Source of the DNA: Maribacter sp. BPC-D8
Lineage (GTDB): Bacteria; Bacteroidota; Bacteroidia; Flavobacteriales; Flavobacteriaceae
NCBI RefSeq assembly: GCF_035207705.1
Contig: NZ_CP128187.1
Coordinates: 1,240,001 to 1,304,000 of the forward strand
Direction of reading: 5' to 3'
DNA length: 64,000 bases
The notes beneath the pieces were generated by a model. The model had not been told where the DNA came from. It was given only the letters and a program-made list of their open reading frames with translations, and made no database searches. The translations under genes were made by a program, and so were the position numbers. Below, one piece after another: positions 42,357-51,518 of the stretch (the stretch's first letter is position 1; the number at the start of each line of letters is the position of its first letter).

Positions 42357-43199
42357 TTACGGTAGCCAATTATCTTTACCAAAATTCGGTTTACGCTTTT
42401 CTAGAAAAGCATTTCTACCTTCTTTAGCTTCTTCGGTCATGTAGGCTAATCTTGTTGCTTCACCTGCGAATACTTGTTGTCCGACCATTCCGTCGTCGGT
42501 TAGGTTCATAGAGAACTTTAGCATTTTTATTGATATAGGCGATTTTTCTAAAACCTCTTGAGCCCATTGAAAAGCAGTATCTTCTAACTCATCATGAGGT
42601 ACCACGGCATTTACCATACCCATATCTAAAGCATCTTGTGCAGAATAGTTTCTACCTAAAAAGAATATTTCACGTGCTTTTTTCTGTCCCACCATTTTAG
42701 CTAAGTAAGCAGAACCATATCCGCCGTCAAAGCTAGTTACATCGGCATCGGTTTGTTTGAATATAGCATGTTCTTTACTAGCTAGAGTCATATCGCAAAC
42801 AACGTGTAGACTATGTCCGCCACCAACGGCCCATCCCGGTACAACGCATATAACCACTTTTGGCATAAAGCGAATCATCCGCTGAACTTCTAATATATTT
42901 AAACGGTGCTGACCATCTTGACCAACATATCCTTTCTCGCCCCTAGCCTTTTGATCACCACCAGAACAAAAAGACCATATTCCGTCTTTAGTTGAAGGAC
43001 CTTCCGCAGAAAGTAAAACCACGCCGATAGACGTATCTTCTTGAGCATCATAAAAAGCTTTAATTAGCTCACTTGTCGTATGTGGTCTAAAAGCATTTCG
43101 CACATTAGGTCGGTTAAACGCTATACGCGCTACGCCGTCGCATTTTTTATAGGTAATATCATCAAATTCTATAGCTGTTTTCCAGTTGGGTGATTTCAT
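42357..43199 (-). CDS. menB: 1,4-dihydroxy-2-naphthoyl-CoA synthase (menaquinone synthesis)
   Basis: A 280-residue crotonase-fold enzyme. IAFNRPNVRNAFRPHT, FCSGGDQKARG (oxyanion hole and active-site loop), GWAVGGGHSLHVVCD and TDADVTSFDGGYGSA are MenB-specific. It closes the naphthoate ring by a Dieckmann-type step on O-succinylbenzoyl-CoA. The start at 43199 (MKSPNWKTA) is preferred to an ATG 57 bp upstream that adds unrelated residues. Other men genes are not in the window. Confidence 0.95.
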   Translation of the reverse strand: MKSPNWKTAIEFDDITYKKCDGVARIAFNRPNVRNAFRPHTTSELIKAFYDAQEDTSIGVVLLSAEGPSTKDGIWSFCSGGDQKARGEKGYVGQDGQHRLNILEVQRMIRFMPKVVICVVPGWAVGGGHSLHVVCDMTLASKEHAIFKQTDADVTSFDGGYGSAYLAKMVGQKKAREIFFLGRNYSAQDALDMGMVNAVVPHDELEDTAFQWAQEVLEKSPISIKMLKFSMNLTDDGMVGQQVFAGEATRLAYMTEEAKEGRNAFLEKRKPNFGKDNWLP

Positions 43200-43381
43200 A
43201 ATTTCTAACAATTCTATTATGGTATAAAGATAAGGGTTCAAAGTATACCTGTCCAAATTTGAAAACTAGGTTCCTTGACATAAAAAAAGACCTTAACTCA
43301 ATCGAGTCAGTTATCAATTTATTTGAAATAGTAGATGTGGGTGTTAACGACTATGTTTACACAAAATCAATAGTAGGTTTC

Positions 43382-44110
43382 ATGAAACAATCTCTTTTTA
43401 CATTTATAAAATCGCTTCGTGAATTCTTAGCGAATAAACTAAACCAATACAATACCACATTACCGTATGTAATTACAGTTATAGTTGCTTTAGTCATAGT
43501 TGTTGGAGGGATAAATTTATTCATAGAATTAACAGAAACCCTAAAGACAGAAACGCTTGCCGCTTATGATACGGCGATTACAGATTACGTGATTTCTTAT
43601 AGAACACCTAGTTTAACCTCGTACTTTAAATTCATGACCCTTGTTGGCAATGCATATGGGTATTTAATAGTACTTATTGTTTTTCTTTTGGTATCTCTTT
43701 TAGTATTTAAACGATGGAAATATGTGCTGCAAGCGACATTAGTTTTAGCATTAGCTACAGGTTCTAATATGATGTTGAAACGTTTTATAGATCGTGCCCG
43801 CCCTAGTATTGAACATTTAGTATCGGTAGAAACGTTAAGTTACCCTAGCGGTCATGCCATGAGTGCAATGGCTTTCTACGGATTCTTAATTTTTCTAGTG
43901 ACCAAGTTCAAAATCCAAAAAGTTTTAAAATATGTTTTGATTATCTCATTGATTGTAATAATTCTAAGCATAGGTATAAGCAGAATATATTTAGGAGTCC
44001 ATTTTCCTTCGGATATAGCAGGCGGATTCATCGCCGGATTCATTTGGGTAATTTTCTGTATACTAGTGTTTGACTTGATCGAATTGTTTAGAAAAGATCC
44101 ACAAACTTAA
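43382..44110 (+). CDS. PAP2-superfamily membrane phosphatase
   Basis: A 242-residue protein with about six membrane helices and all three phosphatase signatures: KRFIDRARP (motif 1), SYPSGHAMS (motif 2) and SRIYLGVHFPSD (motif 3). It dephosphorylates lipid phosphates such as undecaprenyl pyrophosphate or phosphatidate. The start at the ATG 43382 is preferred; the frame continues upstream to a TTG at 43259, but those 41 residues look unlike the family. Confidence 0.88.
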   Translation: MKQSLFTFIKSLREFLANKLNQYNTTLPYVITVIVALVIVVGGINLFIELTETLKTETLAAYDTAITDYVISYRTPSLTSYFKFMTLVGNAYGYLIVLIVFLLVSLLVFKRWKYVLQATLVLALATGSNMMLKRFIDRARPSIEHLVSVETLSYPSGHAMSAMAFYGFLIFLVTKFKIQKVLKYVLIISLIVIILSIGISRIYLGVHFPSDIAGGFIAGFIWVIFCILVFDLIELFRKDPQT

Positions 44111-44190
44111 ATTACAAACCTGATAATTGTCATAAAATTTTAAGTTCCATTAAGTAATTTTATTGCGTAATATTTTACCAATTGAATTTT

Positions 44191-45181
44191 ATGAAAATAG
44201 CTGTTTTTAGTACCAAGTCTTATGACCAAGAATACTTCGAAAAGTATAACGATGCACACCAATATACGTTCTCGTTTTATGAAACTGCATTAAATTCAGA
44301 CACGGCTAAACTTACCACAGATAGCGATGTAGTTTGTGTTTTTGTAAATGATGTTGTCGACAAAGCTACGATTGAGGTATTAGCATCTAACGGAATAAAA
44401 TTAATAGCATTACGCTGTGCAGGTTATAATAATGTAGATTTAGAAGCGGCTAAAAATCATAACATAAAAGTAGTCAGAGTTCCCGCGTATTCTCCTGAGG
44501 CAGTTGCAGAACATGCATTAGCATTGATACTAACCTTAAATAGAAAAACACATAAAGCTTACAACCGAGTTAGAGAAGGTAATTTTTCCCTAAAGAATCT
44601 CATCGGATTTAATCTGCATAAAAAAACAGTCGGTGTTATCGGAACCGGACAAATCGGAGCTACTTTCTGCAAAATAATTAAAGGTTTCGGCTGTAATATT
44701 ATCGCTTATGATATCGCAGAGAATAAAGAGTTGTTAGAATTGGGAGTTAAATATGTTTCATTAGAAGACGTATTTAAAACAGTCAGATATCTTATCGCTT
44801 CATTGTCCGCTAAACAAGCACACCAAACATATTGTTAACAAAACTTCTATAGCCGCTATGAAAGAAGGCGTTATGATTATTAATACTAGCCGTGGCGCTT
44901 TAATTAATACTGCAGATGCTATTGAAGGTCTAATAACTAAGAAAATTGGCTACTTAGGTATTGATGTATATGAGCAAGAAGAAAATCTGTTCTTTGAAGA
45001 TTTATCTGAACACATCATTCAAGATGAGCAAATATTGAGGTTGTTGAGTTTCCCGAATGTATTGATTACTTCGCACCAAGCTTACTTTACAAAAGAGGCT
45101 ATGGATCAAATAACGATAACAACTCTAGAGAACATAAAGGCTTTTAAAAATAATACGGAGTTGATAAATGAAGTAAAGTAA
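44191..45181 (+). pseudogene. D-2-hydroxyacid (D-lactate) dehydrogenase with single-base frameshift
   Basis: The frame from MKIAVFSTKSYD (44191) encodes the first two-thirds of a D-LDH (substrate-binding LRCAGYNNVDL, Rossmann GVIGTGQIG), then leaves the family at codon 44779-44781 and stops at 44838. Reading one base later from about 44783 restores the family sequence (SDILSLHCPLNKHTKH, INTSRGALINT and the active-site His region ITSHQAYFT) to 45181. So one extra base near 44782 breaks a 330-residue gene. No slippery sequence of a programmed type is evident. Either it is a real inactivation or a base-call error. Confidence 0.88.
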
Positions 45182-45261
45182 ATAGATTAACCAGGTATAA
45201 TCTCAAAATTGGCTGATAATTCTTAAATTCCCGTACCAATTGATTCAACATATAAAGTAGT

Positions 45262-45834
45262 ATGAGAAAATTTATCGCCGTAGTTGCCATTTTTAGTTTA
45301 TTTACCACCCTTGGGTTCGCCCAAGAATTTAGAGGGTTAGATAAAAGTCCGTTAGACAGAGTCTATTTGCCAGACCATTTTGCGCACGACATAAAATTTG
45401 CTCCAGAAAGAAATCTTCCTGATTCTCCTGCATTAAGAATTGATTATAGTAGACCACAGAAAAATGGTCGACAAGTTTTCGGTAATATGGTCAAATACAA
45501 TGAAATATGGCGCTTAGGTGCTAATGAAGCTACAGAAATCAAGGTCTATAAAGATGTAGAAATAGATGGAAAATTACTTAGAAAAGGTACTTATTCTATG
45601 TATGCAATACCTACTGAAAAAGAGTGGACTATAATATTCAATACCGCTTTAGATCACTGGGGTCATTACAGTTACGATGAAAACAATGATGTTCTCAGAG
45701 TAAATGCTCACGTATTACATAATAATCAGTCAGTTGAAGAATTTTCAATACAATTTGATGATTTAGAAGAAGGAGTTGGTGTTATGTATATAGCTTGGGA
45801 TATGGACAGAGTAGAATTGCCTATTAGTTATTGA
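45262..45834 (+). CDS. DUF2911 secreted protein
   Basis: A 190-residue protein with a signal peptide ending GFAQ (about 20), matching the DUF2911 family common in Bacteroidota: IDYSRPQKNGRQVFG, YNEIWRLGANEAT, LLRKGTYSMYAIP and WTIIFNTALDHWG. The function is unknown. Its stop overlaps the TTG start of the AraC gene. Confidence 0.9.
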   Translation: MRKFIAVVAIFSLFTTLGFAQEFRGLDKSPLDRVYLPDHFAHDIKFAPERNLPDSPALRIDYSRPQKNGRQVFGNMVKYNEIWRLGANEATEIKVYKDVEIDGKLLRKGTYSMYAIPTEKEWTIIFNTALDHWGHYSYDENNDVLRVNAHVLHNNQSVEEFSIQFDDLEEGVGVMYIAWDMDRVELPISY

Positions 45835-46709
45835 AGTCTACGCTATCAAGTTTGAAAAAAATTCCCAACATATCATTTCAAGATGTAGAAAACGAACATA
45901 ATTTCGAGTGTTTAAATCTGAACAAGTTTTTTGAAAGACTGCCCGAGATAGTAGACCATAACCCTACACTTCCCCATAGAATTCATTTTTTTGCATTACT
46001 TATAGTCACAAAAGGTACCGGAACCCATCAGATAGATTTAATAGACTACCCTTTAAAAAAAGGAACGGTATTAAAATTATCAAAAGGTCAAGTTCATTCA
46101 TTTGAAAAGAATGCCAAGTACGAAGGATTTTTAATCTTGTTTACAGAAGAATTTGTAATGTATCATTTCTCAAAATCTTCTATAAACATCATTTCTCATT
46201 TATACAATTACCATATCACCTCTCCTATTTCTGAAAATGAAAATCTCAACAAATTATTTTTAGAACAGCTAAATGCTGAGCTCTCTAATACCACTTCTTT
46301 TGCTCAGAATAATATTGTCGCATCATTAATTAATCTCTATCTATTACGATTAGAACGTGAAAACAAAGAGGTTTCAATCCAAAACAATTCCAAGAACTAC
46401 CCTCTTTTTATCGCTTTTAAAAATTTAGTAGAACTAAACTACACGCAAACAAGAAACGTAAAAGATTACGCCGAAAAGCTTTCTATTACAACTAAAAACC
46501 TAAACGAAATAGTAAAGGAATTTACCTTAGATACCACCAAAACTTTTATAGACAACTATGTCATTTTAGAAGCCAAACGTGCCATTGTTAGTACGGACTT
46601 AAGTTTTAAAGAAATCGCCTTTGAAATCGGATTTGATGAGCTGACCAATTTTACCAAATTCTTTAAAAAGAATGTGCAATTATCTCCTAAAGCGTTCAAA
46701 AACAAATAA
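45831..46709 (+). CDS. AraC-family transcriptional regulator
   Basis: A 292-residue protein with an N-terminal cupin-like domain (about 20-130: GTHQIDLIDYPLKKGTVL) and a C-terminal AraC HTH pair (about 195-290: EIAFEIGFDELTNFTKFFKK). The start is a TTG overlapping the DUF2911 stop by 4 bp, which implies coupling. It probably controls the following lipoprotein gene or the downstream redox genes. Confidence 0.85.
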   Translation: MKSTLSSLKKIPNISFQDVENEHNFECLNLNKFFERLPEIVDHNPTLPHRIHFFALLIVTKGTGTHQIDLIDYPLKKGTVLKLSKGQVHSFEKNAKYEGFLILFTEEFVMYHFSKSSINIISHLYNYHITSPISENENLNKLFLEQLNAELSNTTSFAQNNIVASLINLYLLRLERENKEVSIQNNSKNYPLFIAFKNLVELNYTQTRNVKDYAEKLSITTKNLNEIVKEFTLDTTKTFIDNYVILEAKRAIVSTDLSFKEIAFEIGFDELTNFTKFFKKNVQLSPKAFKNK

Positions 46710-46775
46710 TTAACAAAATCACACATTTACCATTCTTAGCATCATTTTGATTATCATAAGTTAGTAATCCGCATT

Positions 46776-46783
46776 TAATTTTG
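46776..46783 (+). promoter_or_regulatory. -7 box TAATTTTG upstream of ABM/SnoaL gene
   Basis: An exact TAnnTTTG match 41 bp before the start codon. TTTTG at 46745-46749 lies a little farther than the usual -33 spacing. Confidence 0.45.
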
Positions 46784-46824
46784 CAGTGTGAAATATCACC
46801 AACTAAAAAATTAAATACAATATT

Positions 46825-48279
46825 ATGAAAACTAAAATAGCAGCATTAAGTCTTTTTGCAATAGCATTAGCTAGTTGTAACAATGAAGACAAAAAGGTAG
46901 AAACCGTATTAGAAGTCACTAGCTTCCATATAAAAACTACAGCAAGCGAATTAGAATTTAATACCCTAGACGCTCAAATAGAAGAAACATTTACTAGCAA
47001 ACAACCCGGTTACATAAAACGCCAAAGTGGTGTAGATGATCAAGGTAGATATGTTGTATTGGTATATTGGAAATCTCAAGCAGATGCAAAAGCTTCTATG
47101 GATAAGTTTATGGCAGATGCATCTGTTGCCAATTATGCCAACATGATAGAAGGTTCAACAATGAAGATGTCACGATTTACCATAACCGATGAATTTACGG
47201 CAAGCAATAGCACCTTTACAGAAGTAATGACCTTTAAAACTAACGAAGGTGCCAATGCCGAAGTTTTTAATAAGGTTAATGACAGAGTCGGACCAGAATT
47301 TAGTGAAAAGCAAACTGGCTTTTTACAACGTATTACCGGTAAAAATGAAGCTGGTGAACAAGTTGCCCTTGCCTATTGGGATACCAAATCAAATTCAGAT
47401 GCCGTAATCAATGATTTCATGAATGCTCCTGTTGCCAAAGAATTTATGGGCATGATGGATCAGTCAAGTATCGATATGATTAGATATCAATCTTTAACCT
47501 CTTTAAAGAATGTAGCCTTAACGAATAAAGATAAGGTAGTAGCGTTGTTGAACAGTTTTAATACAGGTGACCAGACTCCTATATCGTATATCAATCCAGA
47601 TAAATACATTCAGCACAATTTAGGCGTTGCAGACGGTTTAAAAGGTTTTGGCGAACTAATGCACAATGCTCCAGAAGGCGGATTTAAAGCAAATGTTATT
47701 CGTGCTTTTCAAGATGGCGATTATGTATTTACACATACAGAATATGAATTCTTCGGTCCAAAAGCTGCATTTGACATTTTCAGATTCGAAGACGGATTAA
47801 TCGTAGAGCACTGGGATAATTTATTACCGGTTCAAAAACCAAACCCAAGCGGACATACTCAGTTCGACGGTACAACTGCGCTATCAGATTTAGACAAAAC
47901 AGAAGCTAATAAAGCTGTAGTAAGAGGATTTATTGAGAATGTATTGTTAGGTCACCAAATGGATAAAGTGGCTAGTTACATCAATCCTAAAGAATACGTT
48001 CAACACAACCCGGCAGTTGCAGATGGTTTAGATGGTTTTGGGGCAGCAATGAAGTATTTCGCAGAAAACGGTTTGGTAATGGAGTATGATAATCTTCATA
48101 TGGTCTTAGGTCAAGGTAACTTTGTATTAAGTGTAAGCGAAGGTAAATTCGGTAAAGGAGACCACACGGCTTATTACGATTTGTTTAGACTTGAGAATGG
48201 TTTAATGGTAGAACACTGGGATGTTATTGCACCGATTCCTGCAAAATCTGAGTGGAAAAACGAAAACGGAAAATTCTAA
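46825..48279 (+). CDS. Lipoprotein with two ABM-like and two SnoaL-like domains
   Basis: A 484-residue lipoprotein (ALASCNN, Cys about 18). Residues 30-220 hold two ferredoxin-like antibiotic-biosynthesis-monooxygenase type units, each with YW and FM anchors (VLVYWKSQADAKASMDKFM, ALAYWDTKSNSD). Residues 230-480 hold two SnoaL/NTF2-like units, each with the YIQHN or YVQHN motif and VEHWD. Such domains usually form single-domain enzymes or dimers; four in one exported chain is unusual. The role is unknown, perhaps binding hydrophobic compounds. Confidence 0.8.
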   Translation: MKTKIAALSLFAIALASCNNEDKKVETVLEVTSFHIKTTASELEFNTLDAQIEETFTSKQPGYIKRQSGVDDQGRYVVLVYWKSQADAKASMDKFMADASVANYANMIEGSTMKMSRFTITDEFTASNSTFTEVMTFKTNEGANAEVFNKVNDRVGPEFSEKQTGFLQRITGKNEAGEQVALAYWDTKSNSDAVINDFMNAPVAKEFMGMMDQSSIDMIRYQSLTSLKNVALTNKDKVVALLNSFNTGDQTPISYINPDKYIQHNLGVADGLKGFGELMHNAPEGGFKANVIRAFQDGDYVFTHTEYEFFGPKAAFDIFRFEDGLIVEHWDNLLPVQKPNPSGHTQFDGTTALSDLDKTEANKAVVRGFIENVLLGHQMDKVASYINPKEYVQHNPAVADGLDGFGAAMKYFAENGLVMEYDNLHMVLGQGNFVLSVSEGKFGKGDHTAYYDLFRLENGLMVEHWDVIAPIPAKSEWKNENGKF

Positions 48280-48305
48280 CATTTTGGTATAAATACATAA
48301 GTGAT

Positions 48306-48340
48306 AAAAAGGAATAGTTATTACCACAGCTATTCCTTTT
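48306..48340 (+). terminator. Terminator after ABM/SnoaL gene
   Basis: AAAAGGAATAG pairs with CTATTCCTTTT around a 12-base loop; the downstream T-run is short. Confidence 0.6.
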
Positions 48341-48356
48341 CATAATTTCAAATACT

Positions 48357-48983
48357 ATGATAACAACAGCGTATAACAAAATTGAAGTCACATTGGCTGA
48401 ATTGTTTGAAGACGCCAAGTACGACCAATTAAGAATAATGAAGGCCTTGGCAAAAAGTATTATTGGTCCCATGAAACCTTCAGATTTTAAAGACGCATAT
48501 CTATCAATTTCAAAAAAACAAGGCGTTGATCTAGTCCAATTAATAAAAGAAAATGAGTTAAAAAACATTGTAGAATTCGGTACTTCTTTTGGTATATCTA
48601 CATTGTATTTAGCAGAAGGGGTGCTAGAAATAGAAGGCAGTATTATTACAACTGAACTAATAGCTTCTAAGGCAGAAAAAGCCATTGAGAATTTTAAAAA
48701 AGCCGGAGTTGACCATCGAATTGAAGTAAGGATTGGGAATGCTATCGATACGTTAAAAGGGCATTCAGAACCTGTAGATTTATTATTTCTAGATGGTTGG
48801 AAAGATTTATACTTATCGCTATTTCAAATGCTAGAACCAAATTTTCATAACAACACCATTATTTATGTTGATAATGCAGATATGTCTGATACACAGCGGT
48901 TTTTAAGTGTTATTAGTCAAAATAAGAAGTACCATTTAGTATCAAAATATGGTGGTAAAGTAGTCATTATAAAAATTAAATAA
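48357..48983 (+). CDS. SAM-dependent O-methyltransferase-like protein
   Basis: A 208-residue class I methyltransferase: EFGTSFGISTLYLA is the SAM-binding motif I, ITTELIAS motif II and LLFLDGWKDLY the acidic motif with the metal-site region. It resembles the catechol-type O-methyltransferase family 3. The substrate is unknown. It ends one base before the zinc-ribbon gene and so starts an operon with 48985-49810. Confidence 0.85.
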   Translation: MITTAYNKIEVTLAELFEDAKYDQLRIMKALAKSIIGPMKPSDFKDAYLSISKKQGVDLVQLIKENELKNIVEFGTSFGISTLYLAEGVLEIEGSIITTELIASKAEKAIENFKKAGVDHRIEVRIGNAIDTLKGHSEPVDLLFLDGWKDLYLSLFQMLEPNFHNNTIIYVDNADMSDTQRFLSVISQNKKYHLVSKYGGKVVIIKIK

Positions 48984-48984
48984 C

Positions 48985-49182
48985 ATGAGCGATATAGCAT
49001 TATGCCCAACATGCGGCAGCAAGTCAAAATTTAAAGAGAAAAACGGCGAAACAACTTATGAAGCAGTTCAAGATGAAGAGGCTTTCAAAAAAATAGGTCA
49101 ATTGAAAAAGGCTATGCAAAAGTTTAAGGCGAAAGCTGAGTCTTTAGAAAAAGAATTGAACGCGTTGAAAGCTACCTTGTAA
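48985..49182 (+). CDS. Zinc-ribbon and coiled-coil small protein
   Basis: A 65-residue protein beginning MSDIALCPTCGSK (one CxxC half of a zinc ribbon) followed by a charged helix with heptad-like leucines (residues 35-62). A second CxxC is absent, so zinc would bind between two chains. It is packed 1-2 bp from the genes on both sides, which supports real translation. The function is unknown. Confidence 0.75.
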   Translation: MSDIALCPTCGSKSKFKEKNGETTYEAVQDEEAFKKIGQLKKAMQKFKAKAESLEKELNALKATL

Positions 49183-49183
49183 T

Positions 49184-49810
49184 ATGGGATTTTTAAAAAG
49201 AAATTACGGGTGGATGATAGTTGCTGTTTTAGCAATTATTCCATTGTTTATTTTAAGCAGCATGTTTAAAATTGATACCACCAATGGTTTTGTTTTAAGC
49301 TTGGTTGATAACGGTGGTAAAGAAGGCATGTCCACATTAGAAATGCTTTACCATATTTCGGGCGAGTTTGCTATTCGATGGATGACAGCTGTACTAACCT
49401 GTACCCCTTTCTTCATACTTTTCGGTGTCAATAATCTCTTTGTACGTCAAGCAATGGGTATTGCAACAGCAGTTTGGAGCTTGTTACATTTTATTATTTT
49501 TATATGGGCAGAAGGTTTTTTAGAAACCTTTACACAAGTAAATTATGTAGCAGGCTTTATAGCTATTTTAATATTGATTCCACTACTATTTACTTCAAAT
49601 AGAAAATGGATGAAGAAGTTAAAACGAACATGGAAAAAACTTCAGAGTTGGGCATATGCAGCAATTGTACTTAGTCTTTTACATGTAGCAATTTTAGAAA
49701 AAACATGGCTAATTTATGCTATAATCGTTGGTATTGGTTTTATCATTAGAATACCATTTATCAAAGAGAAATTGATAGCATTAAGAACAAAAAAATCAAG
49801 TATAGCTTAA
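49184..49810 (+). CDS. MsrQ/YedZ-like heme membrane protein
   Basis: A 208-residue protein with about six membrane helices. His residues in YHISGEFAIRW, WSLLHFIIFIW and LSLLHVAILEK fit the heme-ligand positions of ferric-reductase-like MsrQ, the membrane subunit feeding electrons to periplasmic methionine sulfoxide reductase MsrP. No msrP is adjacent. The zinc-ribbon gene lies 1 bp upstream. Confidence 0.75.
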   Translation: MGFLKRNYGWMIVAVLAIIPLFILSSMFKIDTTNGFVLSLVDNGGKEGMSTLEMLYHISGEFAIRWMTAVLTCTPFFILFGVNNLFVRQAMGIATAVWSLLHFIIFIWAEGFLETFTQVNYVAGFIAILILIPLLFTSNRKWMKKLKRTWKKLQSWAYAAIVLSLLHVAILEKTWLIYAIIVGIGFIIRIPFIKEKLIALRTKKSSIA

Positions 49811-49835
49811 GGTAAAGACATTAAAATAATATAGC

Positions 49836-50687
49836 ATGAAAATAGCAGTAACATCAGCAAGTGGAAAATTAGGTGCATCTATTGTTAAGCATCTAGTAAG
49901 TTTAATTGGTAAAGAAAATGTAATCGGTATTGCCAGAACCGTTGAAAAGGCAACGTATTTAGGCATAGAGATTAGAAAAGGTGATTACAATAGTCGCGAA
50001 GACTTTAACCAAGCATTACAAGGTGTCGATGCAGTTCTTTTAGTTTCTGGTATGGACGAACCTCAAAAACGTATTGAACAACACAGAAATGTAATAGAAG
50101 CAGCCAAGCAAAATGGCCTTCAGAAAATAGTGTACACCAGTATTGTCGGTGATGAAGATAAAAATGCCTTCAGCCCTATTGTGCAGAGTAACAGACAGAC
50201 AGAAAAAGACGTACAGGCATCAGGTTTACAATGGGTAATTGGCAGAAACGGAATTTATATAGAACCAGATTTAGAGTATATAGATACCTATGTAAAAGAA
50301 GGCAGAATCGAGAACTGTGCGGGTCAAGGTAAATGTACCTATACCAGTAGAGAAGAATTAGGTTTTGCATATGCTAAAATGCTCACCGAAGACAAGCATA
50401 ATGGTAATATTTACAATCTAGTTGGCGAGCCTGTTACGCAAAGTGAATTGGCAGAAAATATTAATAAGGTATATGGTACCAACCTAATCTATAATTCGGT
50501 GACCGTTGAAAATTATGCCGCAGATAGAAGAGCCGCATTAGGTGATTTTATCGGTACCGTAATTGCAGGCATTTACGAGGGTATAAAAAGCGGAGCGAAT
50601 AACGTACCTTCAGAATATGAGAAAGCAACTGGTAGAGCTCCAAAATCTCTTTTTGAGATGATTTCTGATTTTAAGAATAATGACTAA
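49836..50687 (+). CDS. NmrA/QorB-like NAD(P)H quinone oxidoreductase
   Basis: A 283-residue Rossmann protein with the N-terminal IAVTSASGKLG (GxxGxxG variant) and KIVYTSIVGDE, close to QorB/YtfG-type quinone reductases and NmrA-like sensors. There is no catalytic YxxxK. It probably reduces quinones or senses the NADP ratio. It starts 25 bp after the MsrQ-like gene. Confidence 0.8.
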   Translation: MKIAVTSASGKLGASIVKHLVSLIGKENVIGIARTVEKATYLGIEIRKGDYNSREDFNQALQGVDAVLLVSGMDEPQKRIEQHRNVIEAAKQNGLQKIVYTSIVGDEDKNAFSPIVQSNRQTEKDVQASGLQWVIGRNGIYIEPDLEYIDTYVKEGRIENCAGQGKCTYTSREELGFAYAKMLTEDKHNGNIYNLVGEPVTQSELAENINKVYGTNLIYNSVTVENYAADRRAALGDFIGTVIAGIYEGIKSGANNVPSEYEKATGRAPKSLFEMISDFKNND

Positions 50688-50699
50688 TTACATTTAAAG

Positions 50700-50740
50700 A
50701 CAAAGTACATGGTGTTCCAGATACCGTGTACTTTGTTTTT
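50700..50740 (+). terminator. Terminator between QorB-like and SIP-like genes
   Basis: ACAAAGTACATGGT and its near-perfect complement (one G-T pair) form a 14-bp stem, followed by TTTTT. Confidence 0.85.
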
Positions 50741-50758
50741 AATTTTGAATAATAGAAT

Positions 50759-51484
50759 ATGGGAATAGTTGAATCCATCATAAAAAAGGTCCTTGAAAAG
50801 GGAACCATTATAGAGAAAACAAAACTTTCAGATTCGGTTTATAAAATCCGGATTCAAAGTGACGGCATTGGTAACTATGATTTTGAACCAGGACACTTTT
50901 TAAGATTAGGTGTCGGTATTGGTAAAGATGATATTTCTTTAAAAGATAAAGTCAGAAGTTATAGTGCTTGGGATATCAACAAAGAGAAAAATACTTTAGA
51001 TATTGCTATCGCAACGCATAGTCAAGGCATCGGAGCACAATGGGTAGAAACCTGTGGCCCAAATGATACGGTGTATTTCAAATGGAAAAAAGGAAAATTT
51101 TTAGTTGATGATTCAGCTAATAGTTATCTAATGATCGGTGATTTATCAGCATTATCACATTTGTATATCATCAATCGAAATCTTGCGGATAATAAACAGA
51201 TTAAGAGTGTTGTTTACAGTCAAGACAGTATCGATTTTTTTGCAGATGTTGATGGGGCAAATCCCTTTGATTTTCATGTGATGAGTGAAAATCCATCCAC
51301 AGAAATTATCCAAAAATTAAATAGTATAATTCCTGAGATGAAAGGCGATACCATAGTGTATATCGCTGGTGATAGTCGCGTTTGTATTGCATTGACCAAT
51401 TATTTCAGAAAAGAATTGAATTGGAGTACAAAGCAAATAAAAACAAAGCCTTTCTGGAATCCCGATAAAAAAGGATTGGAATAA
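50759..51484 (+). CDS. Siderophore-interacting-protein-like flavin reductase
   Basis: A 241-residue protein with an FAD-binding barrel (VRSYSAWDI, the RxYS flavin motif, near residue 62) and a SIP C-terminal domain ending YIAGDSRVCIALTNYF and KTKPFWNPDKKGLE. The family reduces ferric siderophores in the cytoplasm with NAD(P)H, but several members serve other roles. No siderophore uptake gene is next to it. Confidence 0.82.
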   Translation: MGIVESIIKKVLEKGTIIEKTKLSDSVYKIRIQSDGIGNYDFEPGHFLRLGVGIGKDDISLKDKVRSYSAWDINKEKNTLDIAIATHSQGIGAQWVETCGPNDTVYFKWKKGKFLVDDSANSYLMIGDLSALSHLYIINRNLADNKQIKSVVYSQDSIDFFADVDGANPFDFHVMSENPSTEIIQKLNSIIPEMKGDTIVYIAGDSRVCIALTNYFRKELNWSTKQIKTKPFWNPDKKGLE

Positions 51485-51518
51485 TTGCCATATATTACAG
51501 GGTATATATGCAATACCC

